The notes under the pieces are model-generated. The model was not told the DNA's origin. It ran no database searches and saw nothing but the letters and a program-made list of their open reading frames with translations. Source: Aricia agestis (Eukaryota; Arthropoda; Insecta; Lepidoptera; Lycaenidae). From it: a stretch of DNA of 64,000 bases. The DNA lies in assembly GCF_905147365.1 (NCBI RefSeq), contig NC_056427.1, positions 2,485,001 to 2,549,000 on the forward strand. Direction: 5' to 3'. The position numbers were made by a program, and so were the translations under genes. This document shows positions 50,945 through 60,483 of this stretch, piece after piece; positions within the stretch are counted from its first letter, which is position 1; each line of letters opens with the position of its first letter.

Positions 50945-51230
50945 TCTACCTAATATTATAAACCTGAAGAGTATGTTTGCTTGAACGCGTCAATCTCAGA
51001 AACTACAGGTCCGATTTAAAAACTTATCTCAGTGTTAGATAGATCATTTATCGAGTAAGACTCATCATTTATCGAGAAGGTTATATTATATTATTACTCT
51101 AAGACTAATACGACAGAAGAAACTCAGGAAAATGTGGGAAAAACGGGGGAAATATTTTTTATGGGAAAATGTACCTACGGATTCTGTAAAATTTCTAATT
51201 TACGCGGGCGAAGCCGCGCGGGACATCTAG
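50945..51230 (+). mobile_element. Helitron-like H4 element
   Basis: It starts TCTACCTAATATTATAAACC and ends with GCGGGCGAAGCCGCGCGGGA, then CATCTAG. A GC-rich hairpin before CTAG agrees with a Helitron 3' end. Related repeats are at 11.2 and 30.05 kb. Confidence 0.65.
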
Positions 51231-51569
51231 TATATATATAGATATAGATACTGTCTTGGTTTGGATAAGACACTCCAAAACAATCCAAAAAGTGGGTTGA
51301 TTTGATACCCCACAATTATACAGTACATTAAACTAACTTCTATAACCTAGCTGCCCTGTTTAACTTCATACACAAACTGCTAGTTAAAACAGCCTAACTT
51401 TTAGCATGTTAAATAGCCTAACGCAGCGGTTCTCAAACTTTTTTGTGGCGGAACCCATTTGAAAAGCAAATTTTTTTACAAAACTCACAAAATAAAGGAA
51501 AAAGTTAGAGCCACTGTGGCAAAAAGTGGATATTCAAGTGACTCTATGCTGCTACCTGATCAGTGATCA
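51231..51569. other. Unassigned with a hAT-like end
   Basis: CAGCGGTTCTCAAACTTTTT near 51,424 resembles a hAT-type terminus. No partner end and no gene were recognised. Confidence 0.35.
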
Positions 51570-51765
51570 GCGGGGCTAAAATGGTCACATTTAGCAATTC
51601 TTCTCAATCATTTCAGCAAATGAATTGTCAAAAATGTCAAACTGACAAATGTCAAATCAGTACAAAAACACAGAAATCAATTGCAAGCACAGTTGCATTT
51701 TGCAATTTTAGAAAAATGAATCATAATACTATGATTCATATTATTATGATTCATTATCATGACTG
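51570..51765. mobile_element. MITE family B, right end lost
   Basis: GCGGGGCTAAAATGGTCACA at the left, body to TATGATTCATTATCATGACT. The TTAGCCCCGC end is absent. Confidence 0.65.
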
Positions 51766-51792
51766 CACTGTAATTACAGATGATATTTCAAA

Positions 51793-52080
51793 AATATCGG
51801 CCAAGTGTGAGTCGGATTCGCGCAAGAATAGTTACGTACCGTTATAGAGCGAAAGGCCAAATTGTGTTTCTTGTACAGGAGCTCTTGAAAATAATTTTAC
51901 TTTAATTTTAGTAATTTCTGTTAAAGGCTGTAGCGGCAACAGAAATACATAATCTGGGAAATTTTCAAACGTCTAGCTATAGCGGTTCTTGAGATACAGC
52001 CTGGAGACAGACGGACAGACAACGAAGTCTTAGTAATAGGGTCCCGTTATTACCCATAAAAAAGGTACGGAACCCTAAAA
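51793..52080 (-). repeat. GGGTTCCGTACCC-family repeat, internally deleted
   Basis: TATCGGCCAAGTGTGAGTCG to GGTACGGAACCCTAAAAAAA. Both ends are present, but about 150 bp of the middle are missing compared with the 54.88-kb copy. Confidence 0.7.
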
Positions 52081-52356
52081 AAAGTCATGTACTACTCGCG
52101 GAGCCCCTATGGACGCTTAGCGAAGCCCCAGGGCTCAGCACACTTTGAGAATATGTGACCTAACTAACAAGTTCATAACTTATACACATACCTACAAAAT
52201 TATAAACAGTTTTAGTATTATACGCGTCGCTGCGCCTCAAACTTTGATACTTGTTAATACTTGAGAATACTAATTTAAAATAATGAGGATATTATCAGGG
52301 CCGATCTAGGGGGGGGGGGGGGGGCGAGCCGGGCATTTGCTGAAAAATATTGTAAA
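52081..52356. other. Unassigned with a 17-base G run
   Basis: GGGCCGATCTA precedes the run of G at about 52,308-52,324, followed by CGAGCCGGGCATTTGC. This is similar in style to the G/C element at 30.8 kb. No gene. Confidence 0.35.
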
Positions 52357-52558
52357 CTAGATGACGCCCGCAACTCCGTTGCGCCAAAACCCGTTTATCG
52401 CGCGGGAACCGTACATTTTTTCGGAACAAAAAGTATCCTATGTCCTTTCCCGGGACTCAAAATATATACCAAATCGCAGCAAAATCGTTTCAGTGGTTTG
52501 GGCATGAAGAGGTACCAGACAGACAGACACACTTTCGCATTTATAATATTAGTATGTA
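52357..52558 (-). mobile_element. H2 Helitron-like element
   Basis: CTAGATGACGCCCGCAACTC at the left and TTTATAATATTAGTATGTAT at the right, the complement of an intact H2. It lies about 20 bp before the P-like element. Confidence 0.7.
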
Positions 52559-52685
52559 TAGCAAAATTCCTAGAAGATCTAAGCCTTAGATGAATGATTG
52601 GTCTCGCGCTCGCGCTACGACTAGATACCGTCGGAGTACTTGAAAAATGCGGCAACAAATAATACGCCTCATCGGGCGTAACCGC

Positions 52686-53439
52686 CAGTGATGCCATGTC
52701 TACCAACTTTTCGGTAGATCTACCAATTTTCACTTCAATCTACCTATCTACCACCCGATACCTAAAATCTACCTATTTTTGACATTTCACCACATTGAAA
52801 TAATTAACGTGAGTCATGCGACGATACAGTTTCCAGGCAAGTTAAACAATGAATTATTGATGTTGTTTACCCTAGAATACTTTTTTTATTTACATTACAT
52901 TTTTATTTTCAGGACTATGCCCAGAAAATATTACCGAATTGGACCGAGAGTGGAGATTATTACGAAACATGCCATTTAATTTCACAGAAAAAAATGTGGA
53001 TCCTACACCTGAAGAATTTTGGAAGCATGTTTCATCCATTAAAAAAGGAGACCAGTCTCCAATGTTTCCCTTGCTATGCGAATTCATCAGAAAATTACTC
53101 GCACTTCCACATAGTAGCGCCAATGTAGAGAGATTGTTTTCTGCAATTAATAATATGAAAACCTGCCAGAGAAACCGAATTTGCACGGAGACTCTAGAGG
53201 GATTGTTGCGTACTAAAAGATTCATAGCAACGGACGGGCAGCCTAGCGCTGAACATTTAAAATTGTTCAATAAAAATATGTATAATTTTAAAAAATAAAC
53301 ATTTAAAGAACAGTTTTCCTAAAAAATCTTTTAAATTGAGGTGGTAGATCTACCAATTTTGCATTTTAAATTCTACCAACTTCTACCAACTTTTGGCGCA
53401 TGATCTACTAATTTTCTAAAATTCGGGTTGGCAACACTG
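52686..53439 (+). mobile_element. hAT transposon, internally deleted, nested
   Basis: The ends CAGTGATGCCATGTC and GGGTTGGCAACACTG share CAGTG.TGCCA as inverted termini. GTAACCGC flanks both sides exactly (52,678-52,685 and 53,440-53,447). Subterminal regions carry many TCTACCAA words, probably transposase-binding repeats. Only the 3' coding end of the transposase remains. Confidence 0.85.
52929..53298 (+). pseudogene. hAT transposase C-terminal (dimerization) remnant
   Basis: The frame encodes about 120 residues with the hAT C-terminal dimerization signature LPHSSANVERLFSAINNMKT at about residues 56-75 and ETLEGLLRTKRF downstream. This region mediates transposase dimerization. A polypyrimidine tract and acceptor (TTTTTATTTTCAG at about 52,900-52,913) precede it, so it may have been the last exon of a spliced gene. 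The DDE catalytic core and BED finger are gone. It reaches a natural stop at 53,296-53,298. Confidence 0.8.
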
Positions 53440-53523
53440 GTAACCGCGCCAGTCGCGCCGCAAGCTTCGGGTGAGGTAGATGTGTCGATAATTTTCGAAA
53501 TTTTAAGTTACGTCCGTAGCAAA

Positions 53524-53604
53524 ATGCCAGTTTGCGTAGTGAGACTATGCAATAATAACACTACAAGAAACAAGAAAGGTACTGGCATCACATACCATCA
53601 GTAA
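53524..53604 (+). pseudogene. THAP-type zinc-finger first exon (P-like transposase)
   Basis: The ATG at 53,524 opens MPVCVVRLCNNNTTRNKKGT, then GITYHQ and a stop. M-P-x-C-x4-C...N-x-T...KK...GITYH is the beginning of a THAP domain (first two cysteines of the C2CH site, and the His of GITxH). An alternative to the stop is splicing: CATCA|GTAAAT has a GT donor exactly there, as THAP exons often end after this motif. The THAP domain binds element DNA in P transposases. The remaining exons are not found, so the gene is a remnant. Confidence 0.6.
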
Positions 53605-53780
53605 ATATTATATAAATCGTCATAAAGACAGAAAAATAATATAAACCTGAAAATTCGGATCGGAGTACCGCTTGTTCAGTGTTGCCAATTACCATAAACT
53701 AAAAATTCCCAAATTTTTCTGAGATTGTGATTTTTATTAATTAATTTATTATATCTTTTTTTTATATTAATACATAGTAG

Positions 53781-53935
53781 ATGAGTGGATGAGCGCATTA
53801 AAATCTCTAGCTAGGGTAGCTGGTTCGAATCCCGCCAACGGAACAAAAAGTTTTCAAAGTTCCTGGATCATGAATGTGTATTAATAAATATGAATTATGA
53901 GTATCATATTATAATAAAAATCTTAAATACAGTTT
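53781..53935 (+). mobile_element. SINE-3 fragment in the P-like element
   Basis: CTGGTTCGAATCCCGCCAAC with a B box, then AAAAAGTTTTCAAAGTTCCT and GAATGTGTATTAATAAATAT. The A-box half is degraded and the distal body absent. Confidence 0.65.
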
Positions 53936-54404
53936 ATATTTTATGTAAGTACACAATACAGTAACAAATGAGAAAACAAATTTAACATTTGCTTTTTATG
54001 ACTCATTCTTAACTTTCGTTAAACTTCCTACCATTGTTTTTGTATTGTTTTCTCATTAATATTGTACACATTATATTTCGTTGACTTAAACAACGTTGTT
54101 ATTTTATCGCATTCTTTTCGAATGGACTTTATTCCAATGGTAAAGTTTATCTGGTGATTGAAAAATCAGCACTTACTATACAATAATAATAAATTACAAG
54201 ACCACAGCAACTTATTTTTCCTCATTGATTGGGCACCAGTCACGTATCTGGCAACCCGATTATCTACGCACACAACAATATTTGTGCATTGTTTTACACA
54301 CACTACAATATTGAGGTGCTGCATTCGGGAATCTGCGTTTTCTATACAGCGCGGTATCTAGTTGAGCGCGCGCGCGAGACCAATCATTTATCTAAGATCT
54401 AAGC

Positions 54405-54875
54405 CTTTAGAAGTGAAAACGAAACAGCAGGGGCAGGCAAACTTTTAACCCGATAGAAGGAGAGAAGGATAATTATTATAGCTACTTTATAGATTTCGTT
54501 AATAATTAACTAAGCTTTTTGTTGACAAATATTTTAAATGGCAATATACGCGAAAACTGGCGTAAGGATAGGTCCTATCTAAGAATTAAAATGTCTACCT
54601 TACATGCGCCCTTTGGAGCTTTGTTCTATTTCGTCAAGAAACATACGAGATGTGGAATATTATGATTTCAGAAATAGTTATGGTTATAAACCACAATGTT
54701 ACTTCCTTCCAGATCAATATCTGACTAAATTCGCATAAGATCGACATGCGGACAAACAAACAACAACACCGTTAAACTAAATTACACCAGTTTATTATTG
54801 AACCATGGTTAGTGTAAACGGTAAATTACTATTACACATACTAGTTAAATTTATAATCGTTTGAACTTTTTATTT
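54405..54875. other. Unassigned sequence
   Basis: AT-rich with AACAAACAACAACACC words. No gene or recognised repeat. Confidence 0.3.
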
Positions 54876-55326
54876 AGTTTTTAGGGTTCCGTACCCAAAG
54901 GGTAAAAACGGGACCCTATTACTAAGACTTCGTTGTCTGTCCGTCTGTCTGTCTCCAGGCTGTATCTCAAGAACGGCTTTAGCTAGACTTCTGAAATTTT
55001 CACAGATTGTGTACATCTGTTGCCGCTATAACAAAAAATACTGAAAACAAAATAAAATTAATATTTAAGGGGGGCTCTCATACAACAGACGTGATTTTTT
55101 CGGCCTTTTTCGCTCTATATCAATAATGGCAAGAGGTAGGCACTTGAATTTTTCACACATTCTTTGGTTATATGTGTACTTACTTTAATATTTAATAATA
55201 ATATTAACATAAAATAAAAATTTAAGGGGGGTCCCATACAAAAAACACAATTTTTAGCTTATTTTTGCTCTGTATCGGTACGGAACCCTTCGTGCGCGAG
55301 TCCGACTCGCACTTGCCCGATTTTTT
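54876..55326 (+). repeat. GGGTTCCGTACCC-family repeat, most complete copy
   Basis: TTTTTAGGGTTCCGTACCC at the start, GTACGGAACCCTTCGTGCGC with GAGTCCGACTCGCACTTG at the end. GGTTCCGTACC and GGTACGGAACC form an internal inverted pair near both ends. It serves as the reference for the interrupted and partial copies. Confidence 0.75.
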
Positions 55327-55531
55327 AAATACACCCAGCTAACAAGACAGTTTTATCGTTCACAATAAAGTCATATGTTTTACAATCGCTGGGTTATAAA
55401 TGTAACTGTGAGCCACTAAATCTTATATTTCCGACTTTTAATGTAACATTTGGTTGGGTAACAGCTGGTTAAAAAGGAGCTGATATAAATTTGGCCAACT
55501 TCTGGTAAATACCCAAAATTAACTTAAAAAA
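55327..55531. other. Unassigned spacer
   Basis: No recognised feature. Confidence 0.3.
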
Positions 55532-55890
55532 CAAAAGTCGCTCAGCGTGCTATGGAACGCGCTATGCTCGGAGTTTCTTTGGCGGATAAGCTTCGAAATG
55601 AAACAATTCGTCAAAGAACTAAAGTCACCGACATAGTGCAGAGAATCAGTACGCTGAAGTGGAACTGGGCTGGTCACGTAGCTCGAAGAACAGACGATCG
55701 CTGGGGTAAACTTACTCTGGAATGGAGACCAAGGCTGGGAAATCGGGGTGTAGGTCGACCTCCAACTAGGTGGGACGACGATCTCCGCTTAGTTGCAGGC
55801 CCATGCGAGTAGCAGGAGATCGGTCATCTTGGCGTTCATTGAGAGAGGCCTATGTCCAGCAGTGGACGACTATAAGCTGATATGATGATG
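55532..55890 (+). pseudogene. RTE-like LINE 3' end, copy 2
   Basis: QRAMERAMLGVSLADKLRNE through RWDDDLRLVAGPC matches copy 1 at 40.5 kb almost residue for residue (for example T-to-I and S-to-G changes). A small deletion near 55,805 and a nearby two-base difference disrupt the frame before the WRSLREAYVQQW segment. It is more strongly 5'-truncated than copy 1. The tail is GATATGATGATGAAG. Confidence 0.8.
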
Positions 55891-56333
55891 AAGACTTTTC
55901 CTTGCCTCAAGATTTTTGTACCTCATGTACTTACTGTCCTGTCTTTACTTTCAACATGTTTATGCAAATATCTATCCGATTTTTTATGAAACAAATATTA
56001 ACTATCTTCTCAATAAAATATTTATTGTTTTTTGTCTTTGTCCGTTATGCGTCGTTTTTAATGTGCCAGACACGGACAAACAATGCTTGTATACTTATTG
56101 GCTTATCAGTATGGGGTAATAGGCTCTTGCGCTCTCATTATTCGCAAGCCCTTTTTTATCGCCGGTTTTCTCTGAGGCCATTCACCAATCGAGTGCCAAT
56201 GTCAATTCAAGGTCCCTACACTCCCACGGGAACAATTATTAGCGTTCATAAATTTTAACGCATTTTTCATTCGCTTTAATTTTCGGCAAAACATTTAATT
56301 GAATGAAAAGATGCCGCCTTGATAGTAAATAAT
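55891..56333. other. Unassigned sequence
   Basis: Two overlapping frames of 118 and 67 codons occur, but neither shows a recognised domain or exon signal. Confidence 0.35.
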
Positions 56334-56470
56334 CCATACTAATATTAAAAATGCGAAAGTGTGTTTGTCTGTCTGTCTGTCTGTTACCTCTTCACGCCCA
56401 AACCACTAAGCCTTACAAATTCATATTCATTTATTTTGCGTATGTGTGTTACAATAATAGGTCTTATAAT
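56334..56470 (+). repeat. H2 Helitron-like 5' fragment
   Basis: TCCATACTAATATTAAAAAT, CTGTCTG tract, and TTACCTCTTCACGCCCAAAC, then unrelated sequence. Confidence 0.6.
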
Positions 56471-56500
56471 CTATACTAATATTATAAATGCGAAAGTATC

Positions 56501-56535
<35 letters not shown>

Positions 56536-56650
56536 CGCTTTCACGCCAAAACTACTGAACCGATTGCAATGAAATTTTGTACACAGTTATTCTAGAGTCT
56601 GAGAAAGGACATAGGCTACATTTTGATGTGGGAAAATATCTTATTTCCAT
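56470..56650 (+). mobile_element. H1 Helitron 5' fragment
   Basis: TCTATACTAATATTATAAAT, an extended CTGT array, TTCACGCCAAAACTACTGAA and TGAGAAAGGACATAGGCTAC. The 3' two-thirds are missing. Confidence 0.65.
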
Positions 56651-56670
56651 GAAAATATCGATGAAAATTA

Positions 56671-56800
56671 CTTCGCATTGCGCGTGGCCAGCGCTCATCC
56701 CGGGGGTCCTGGGTTCGAGTCCCGCAGGCGGAACAAAAAGTTTTCAATGTTCCTGGGTCTTGGATGTGTATTAAAATAATATTTCAAAAATCTTAAATAT
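56671..56800 (+). mobile_element. SINE-3 fragment
   Basis: GGGTTCGAGTCCCGCAGGCG with a B box, AAAAAGTTTTCAATGTTCCT, and GGATGTGTATTAAAATAAT. The A-box half is degraded. Confidence 0.65.
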
Positions 56801-57211
56801 ATTTTATGTATAATATTATAAAAAATCCAGAAATATATCGACGCGATGCAATGAACATTTTAGTTCTAATACGATTCAACAGATGGCGCTTTTTTTTTAC
56901 TTCGTTGTAACATAGAACTAATCATACTTATTAGTTATTATGTTTTTGTTTATAGTTTTTAATACGTTAGAATATTATGTTTAATAATATTATCACTTGC
57001 TATAATAATAATCAATCTATCTGATCTTATAGAACTCCTACTGCATTTCTAAGGAGTTCGAGTGTGTTGTGTTGGCCTATATTCCATCCAGAAAATATTT
57101 TTACATTTTAATTCTAATATATGAAAACAGATGGCGCTTTATTTTTTACTTCATTATTATAACAGAACTAATCATACCTACTTTATTATATATTATTGTT
57201 TTTATTCATAA
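56801..57211. other. Unassigned AT-rich sequence with an internal repeat
   Basis: ACAGATGGCGCTTTTTTTTT (near 56,879) and ACAGATGGCGCTTTATTTTT (near 57,127) begin two related blocks of about 80 bp, so part of this stretch is a diverged direct duplication. No gene. Confidence 0.45.
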
Positions 57212-57453
57212 CTAGCTGTTGCCCGCGACTTCGTCCGCGTGGACTTTAGTTTATAGCGCGCGGTGTCAACAAAATTTGTGTCAAATTTAAAAACTTTTTA
57301 AAACCCTGGTAAGTGGTACCCCTCTTAGGGCCGCGCAGCGCGCTACACCGGAATGGCAGCGCTCAAATTGCTCGCCTCGCCGCTGCCATTCCGGTGTAGC
57401 GCGACCCTTAATTAATCAAAATACCCAAAAACAGCTGTGCAGTGTGCACATAA
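57212..57453 (-). mobile_element. H1 Helitron 3' segment, head-to-head with the next Helitron
   Basis: CTAGCTGTTGCCCGCGACTT starts the complement of an H1 3' end, and the segment ends CTGTGCAGTGTGCACATAA against the 5' TC of the following H1. The same junction occurs at 35.65 kb. A TTA-flanked MITE interrupts it. Confidence 0.7.
57328..57407. mobile_element. 80-bp PIF/Harbinger-like MITE
   Basis: GGGCCGCGCAGCGCGCTACA at the left and CCGGTGTAGCGCGACCC at the right, with paired CCGGAATGGCAGCG and CGCTGCCATTCCGG, are flanked by TTA (57,325-57,327 and 57,408-57,410). Confidence 0.7.
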
Positions 57454-58215
57454 TCTGTACTAATATTATGAATGCGAAAGTATCTCTGTCTGTCTGTCTG
57501 TCTGTCAGTCTCGCTTTCACGCCAAACGCCAAAACTACCGAACCGATTGTAATGAAATTTTGTATACTGATAGTCTAAAGCCTGAGAAAGGACATAGGCT
57601 ACTTTTTTACTGGAAAAAAGGGTTGTAAGGGTCGTAAATTTGTTCAAAAAATTCATAATAGATGGCGCCGTGCGTCTTCTACATCGCGCTGACGCTTGCT
57701 CAAAAGTCTTTCTATAAGAGGTGGTATCATCTTACATTTAAGTCTCGATTTTTTTCGATTGTTATATCTATTCTACGGTATTAAATAACTCAGTACTTTA
57801 TCTGTGCAGGCAGTGACGTAACCTTAAGACCAAATTTCACCAACGACTGTTAAAGTTAATGCTCGAATTAGTATCACGTTAGCTGTTTCGTTTTTCATAT
57901 GAATGAAAGAGAAGACAGGATATTTTAACAAGCTGTTAATACTAACAGACGTTGGTGAAATTGGGGCTAAACCTATCAATGATAAATAGTTTATGGGTAA
58001 AGTTGTGTAATTGGGGGGCTAAATAAGCTTTAAAATTTGGCATAATATATAAAGTTTAACATACAAAAATGAAGTACTTATTGTTTGCACACTGCACAGC
58101 TGTATTGATTTAAGGGGTACCAGGGTTTTTTTATAAAAGCTTTTGACACCAATTTTGTTGACATCGCGCGCTATAAACTGAAGTCCACGCGGACGAAGTC
58201 GCGGGCAACAGCTAG
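57454..58215 (+). mobile_element. Helitron, subfamily H1
   Basis: It starts TCTGTACTAATATTATGAAT, ends with the CGCGGACGAAGTCGCG hairpin and GGCAACAGCTAG, and lies between A and T. A PIF/Harbinger-like MITE (57,828-57,967) is inside. No coding capacity. Confidence 0.8.
57828..57967. mobile_element. PIF/Harbinger-like MITE in a Helitron
   Basis: GACCAAATTTCACCAACG and CGTTGGTGAAATTGGGGC are inverted ends, flanked by TAA (57,825-57,827 and 57,968-57,970). The uninterrupted Helitron copies read CCTTAAACCTATCAATG across the site, which confirms insertion and duplication. Confidence 0.85.
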
Positions 58216-58217
58216 TA

Positions 58218-58855
58218 TCTTATATATTTAAACGAGCAATTCTTGTATATGTCGTAGGATGATTTGATAAATCGAATTTTCGCGAAAATTCTAGGGTTTT
58301 CGCGAAAACACGGATAATTAGATAATGTTGATTACATTTTTCAATCTTAATGACAAAAGTTAGTGTTTTCGCGAAAATGCGAGTCGCCTTAGTACGATTG
58401 CGAAACGAATCGTTAGTTATTATCGAAAAAAATCACTGATTGGTCGGTTTAAGCGCCTCACAACAACATCTTCTCTGAACTTGACGTTTTAAAGTCAATT
58501 CATTGTCACGCGTTGTTTTGTTTGTGGTTGTTTTTGTAAGCGAGCTAGCAGTTTTTGATATTTAATGTGTTTAAAATTGCAGTTGGACTTGAAAATAAGT
58601 GCTGAAAGTTTAACAGAACCAGAAACTAATTCTGAGGTTATGTCTTTTATAATTATATGGTGTATTACCTCAAAGATACATAGGAAAAGATAGTAACCAT
58701 AAATATATAATTGGAATCTCGGAATCGGCTCCAACGATTTTCATGAAATTTAGTATATAGGGGGTTTCGGGGGCGATAAATCGATCTAGCTAGGAATCAT
58801 TTTTAGAAAATGTCCTTTTCATCGAATACCGAGCAAAGCTCGGTCAAATAGCTAG
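58218..58855 (+). mobile_element. Helitron, subfamily H3, longer copy
   Basis: It starts TCTTATATATTTAAACGAGC two bases after the previous Helitron's CTAG and ends with the perfect hairpin ACCGAGCAAAGCTCGGT (58,828-58,844), then CAAATAGCTAG before T. The interior (TTTCGCGAAAA repeats, TCGGAATCGGCTCCAACGAT) is non-coding. Confidence 0.8.
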
Positions 58856-58861
58856 TTTTAT

Positions 58862-59062
58862 ACTATATGACGCCCGCAACTCCGTTGCGCCAAAATTCGT
58901 TCACGCGGGAACCGTACATTTTTCCGGGACAAAAAGTATCCCATGTCCTTTCCCGGGGCTCAAGGTATCTCCATGCCAAATTTCAGTAAAATCGGTTGAG
59001 CAGTTTGGGCGTGAAGAGGTAACAGACAGACACACTTTCGCATTTATAATATTAGTATGGAT
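58862..59062 (-). mobile_element. H2 Helitron-like element
   Basis: TATATGACGCCCGCAACTCC at the left (CTAG mutated) and TTTATAATATTAGTATGGA at the right, the complement of H2. It closes a run of four Helitron units. Confidence 0.7.
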
Positions 59063-59260
59063 GGTTCAACAGCCTCTGTGGGCATGCAAAATTTATAACA
59101 ATAAAAATTATTACGTTCTAAAACAATAATTATTAGATTAAGTATTATTATTACTAGAAGCAATATAATATTATTAAAATATTAGAATTAAAATTATAAA
59201 GCATTAACATAATATTTGAGTCATAACATTAATAATCAAATTCACCAAGTCATTCATTAA
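59063..59260. other. Unassigned AT-rich spacer
   Basis: No recognised feature. Confidence 0.3.
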
Positions 59261-60148
59261 TCTATACTAATATTATAAATGCGAAAGTATCTCTGTCTGT
59301 CTGTCTGTCTGTCTCGCTTTCACGCCAAAACTACCGAACCGATTGTAATGAAATTTTGTATACAGATAGTCTAAAGCCTGAGAAAGGACATAGGCTACTT
59401 TTTTACTGGAAAAAAGGGTTGTAAGGGGGTGAAAATACGAAAATTTGTTCAAATTAAGTTAGTTCCAAAAATTCATACTAGATGGCGCCGTGCGTCTCTT
59501 ACATCGCGCTAACGCTTGCCCAACATCTTTCCATAAGAGGTGGTATCATCATACATTTAGTTTTCGATTTTTTTCGATTGTTATTTCTTCTTTACGTTAT
59601 TTAATAAGTCAGTACCTTATATTATACAGTGTGTAACAAAAATAAGTGATAATACTTTAGGGTGTGTACGTGTTCCTTGTAAAGAGTTCACTGTGAAAGT
59701 AGCAGCGCTGAAAGACGAAAAAATTTTTTCACTTTTGTATGGGGAAGGGCCCGAGCGTCACGAGTTTCCCCATACAAAAGTGAAAAAAAAATTTGGTCTT
59801 TCAGCGCTGCTACTTTCACAGTGAACTCTCTAAGAGGAAGACGTACACACCCTAAAGTATTATCACTTATTTTTGTTACACCCTGTATACAGTGACGTAA
59901 CCTTAAACCTATCAATGATAAATAGTTTATGGGTAAAGTTGTGTAATTGGGGGGCTAAATAAGCTTTAAAATTTGGCATAAAATATAAAGTTTAATTTAA
60001 AAAAATGAAATATTATGTGCGCACTGCACAGCTGTTTTGATTTAAGGGGTACCAGGGTTTTTTTTAATAAAGCTTTTGACACCAATTTTGTTGAAATTGC
60101 GTGCTATAAACTGAAGTCCACGCGGACGAAGTCGCGGGCAACAGCTAG
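59261..60148 (+). mobile_element. Helitron, subfamily H1, with nested MITE A
   Basis: TCTATACTAATATTATAAAT to the CGCGGACGAAGTCGCG hairpin and GGCAACAGCTAG, between A and T. Removing the MITE leaves about 625 bp, close to the 21.6-kb copy. Confidence 0.8.
59626..59886. mobile_element. Fold-back MITE family A, complete
   Basis: ACAGTGTGTAACAAAAATAA pairs with TTATTTTTGTTACACCCTGT. The arms of about 115 bp continue through GTGTGTACGTGTTCCTTGTA-like and CAGCGCTGAAAGAC blocks around a central GGGCCCGAGCGTCACG. It is the reference copy for the fragments at 3.18, 10.6, 13.1 and 33.3 kb. Confidence 0.8.
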
Positions 60149-60483
60149 TAAACAAATAATAAAAAAAAAGAAACAAACAATATTTCAAATGCTCAGTAAG
60201 ACAAAAAAAATAAATGTTGAAATTTGGTATGGACATTGGACGGTAAGGATATACTTTTAGTCCCGTGAAAGGACATAGAATACTTGTTATCCCGGAAAAT
60301 TCGGTTTTGTGGGCAACATCTAGTATTATAATCTATTTTCGCCTGAAACACAGGATATTCTAGTTCAGGCTTCGATCACAAGGGTTCAGGCAACACTTTA
60401 ACCGTTTGTATTTAGTTTTAAGCAGCTCTAACGAGTTGTCTCTCAACATTACGAATACTGAATAAAATATAATAATTATATTA
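60149..60483. repeat. H2 3' fragment and unassigned sequence
   Basis: At 60,236-60,322 TTTTAGTCCCGTGAAAGGAC to GTGGGCAACATCTAG is a degenerate H2 3' part. The rest is unrecognised. Confidence 0.4.

Larger units (their letters stand above)
52585..54396 (+). mobile_element. P-superfamily-like DNA transposon with a THAP exon
   Basis: The ends are CTTAGATGAATGATTGGTCT (left) and the complement of CTTAGATAAATGATTGGTCT (right), with pairing continuing through CGCGC and ACTAGATACCG for about 50 bp. ATCTAAGC flanks both sides exactly (52,577-52,584 and 54,397-54,404). An 8-bp duplication with a THAP-type exon (53,524) points to the P superfamily. Removing the nested hAT (754 bp plus one 8-bp duplication) leaves about 1050 bp, too small for a full transposase. 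A SINE-3 fragment is also inside. The Kolobok superfamily also uses THAP domains but targets TTAA, which is not the case here. Confidence 0.75.

Noticed and set aside
55902..56258. 118-codon frame
   Set aside because: No domain, splice signal or repeat support. A second overlapping frame of similar quality exists.
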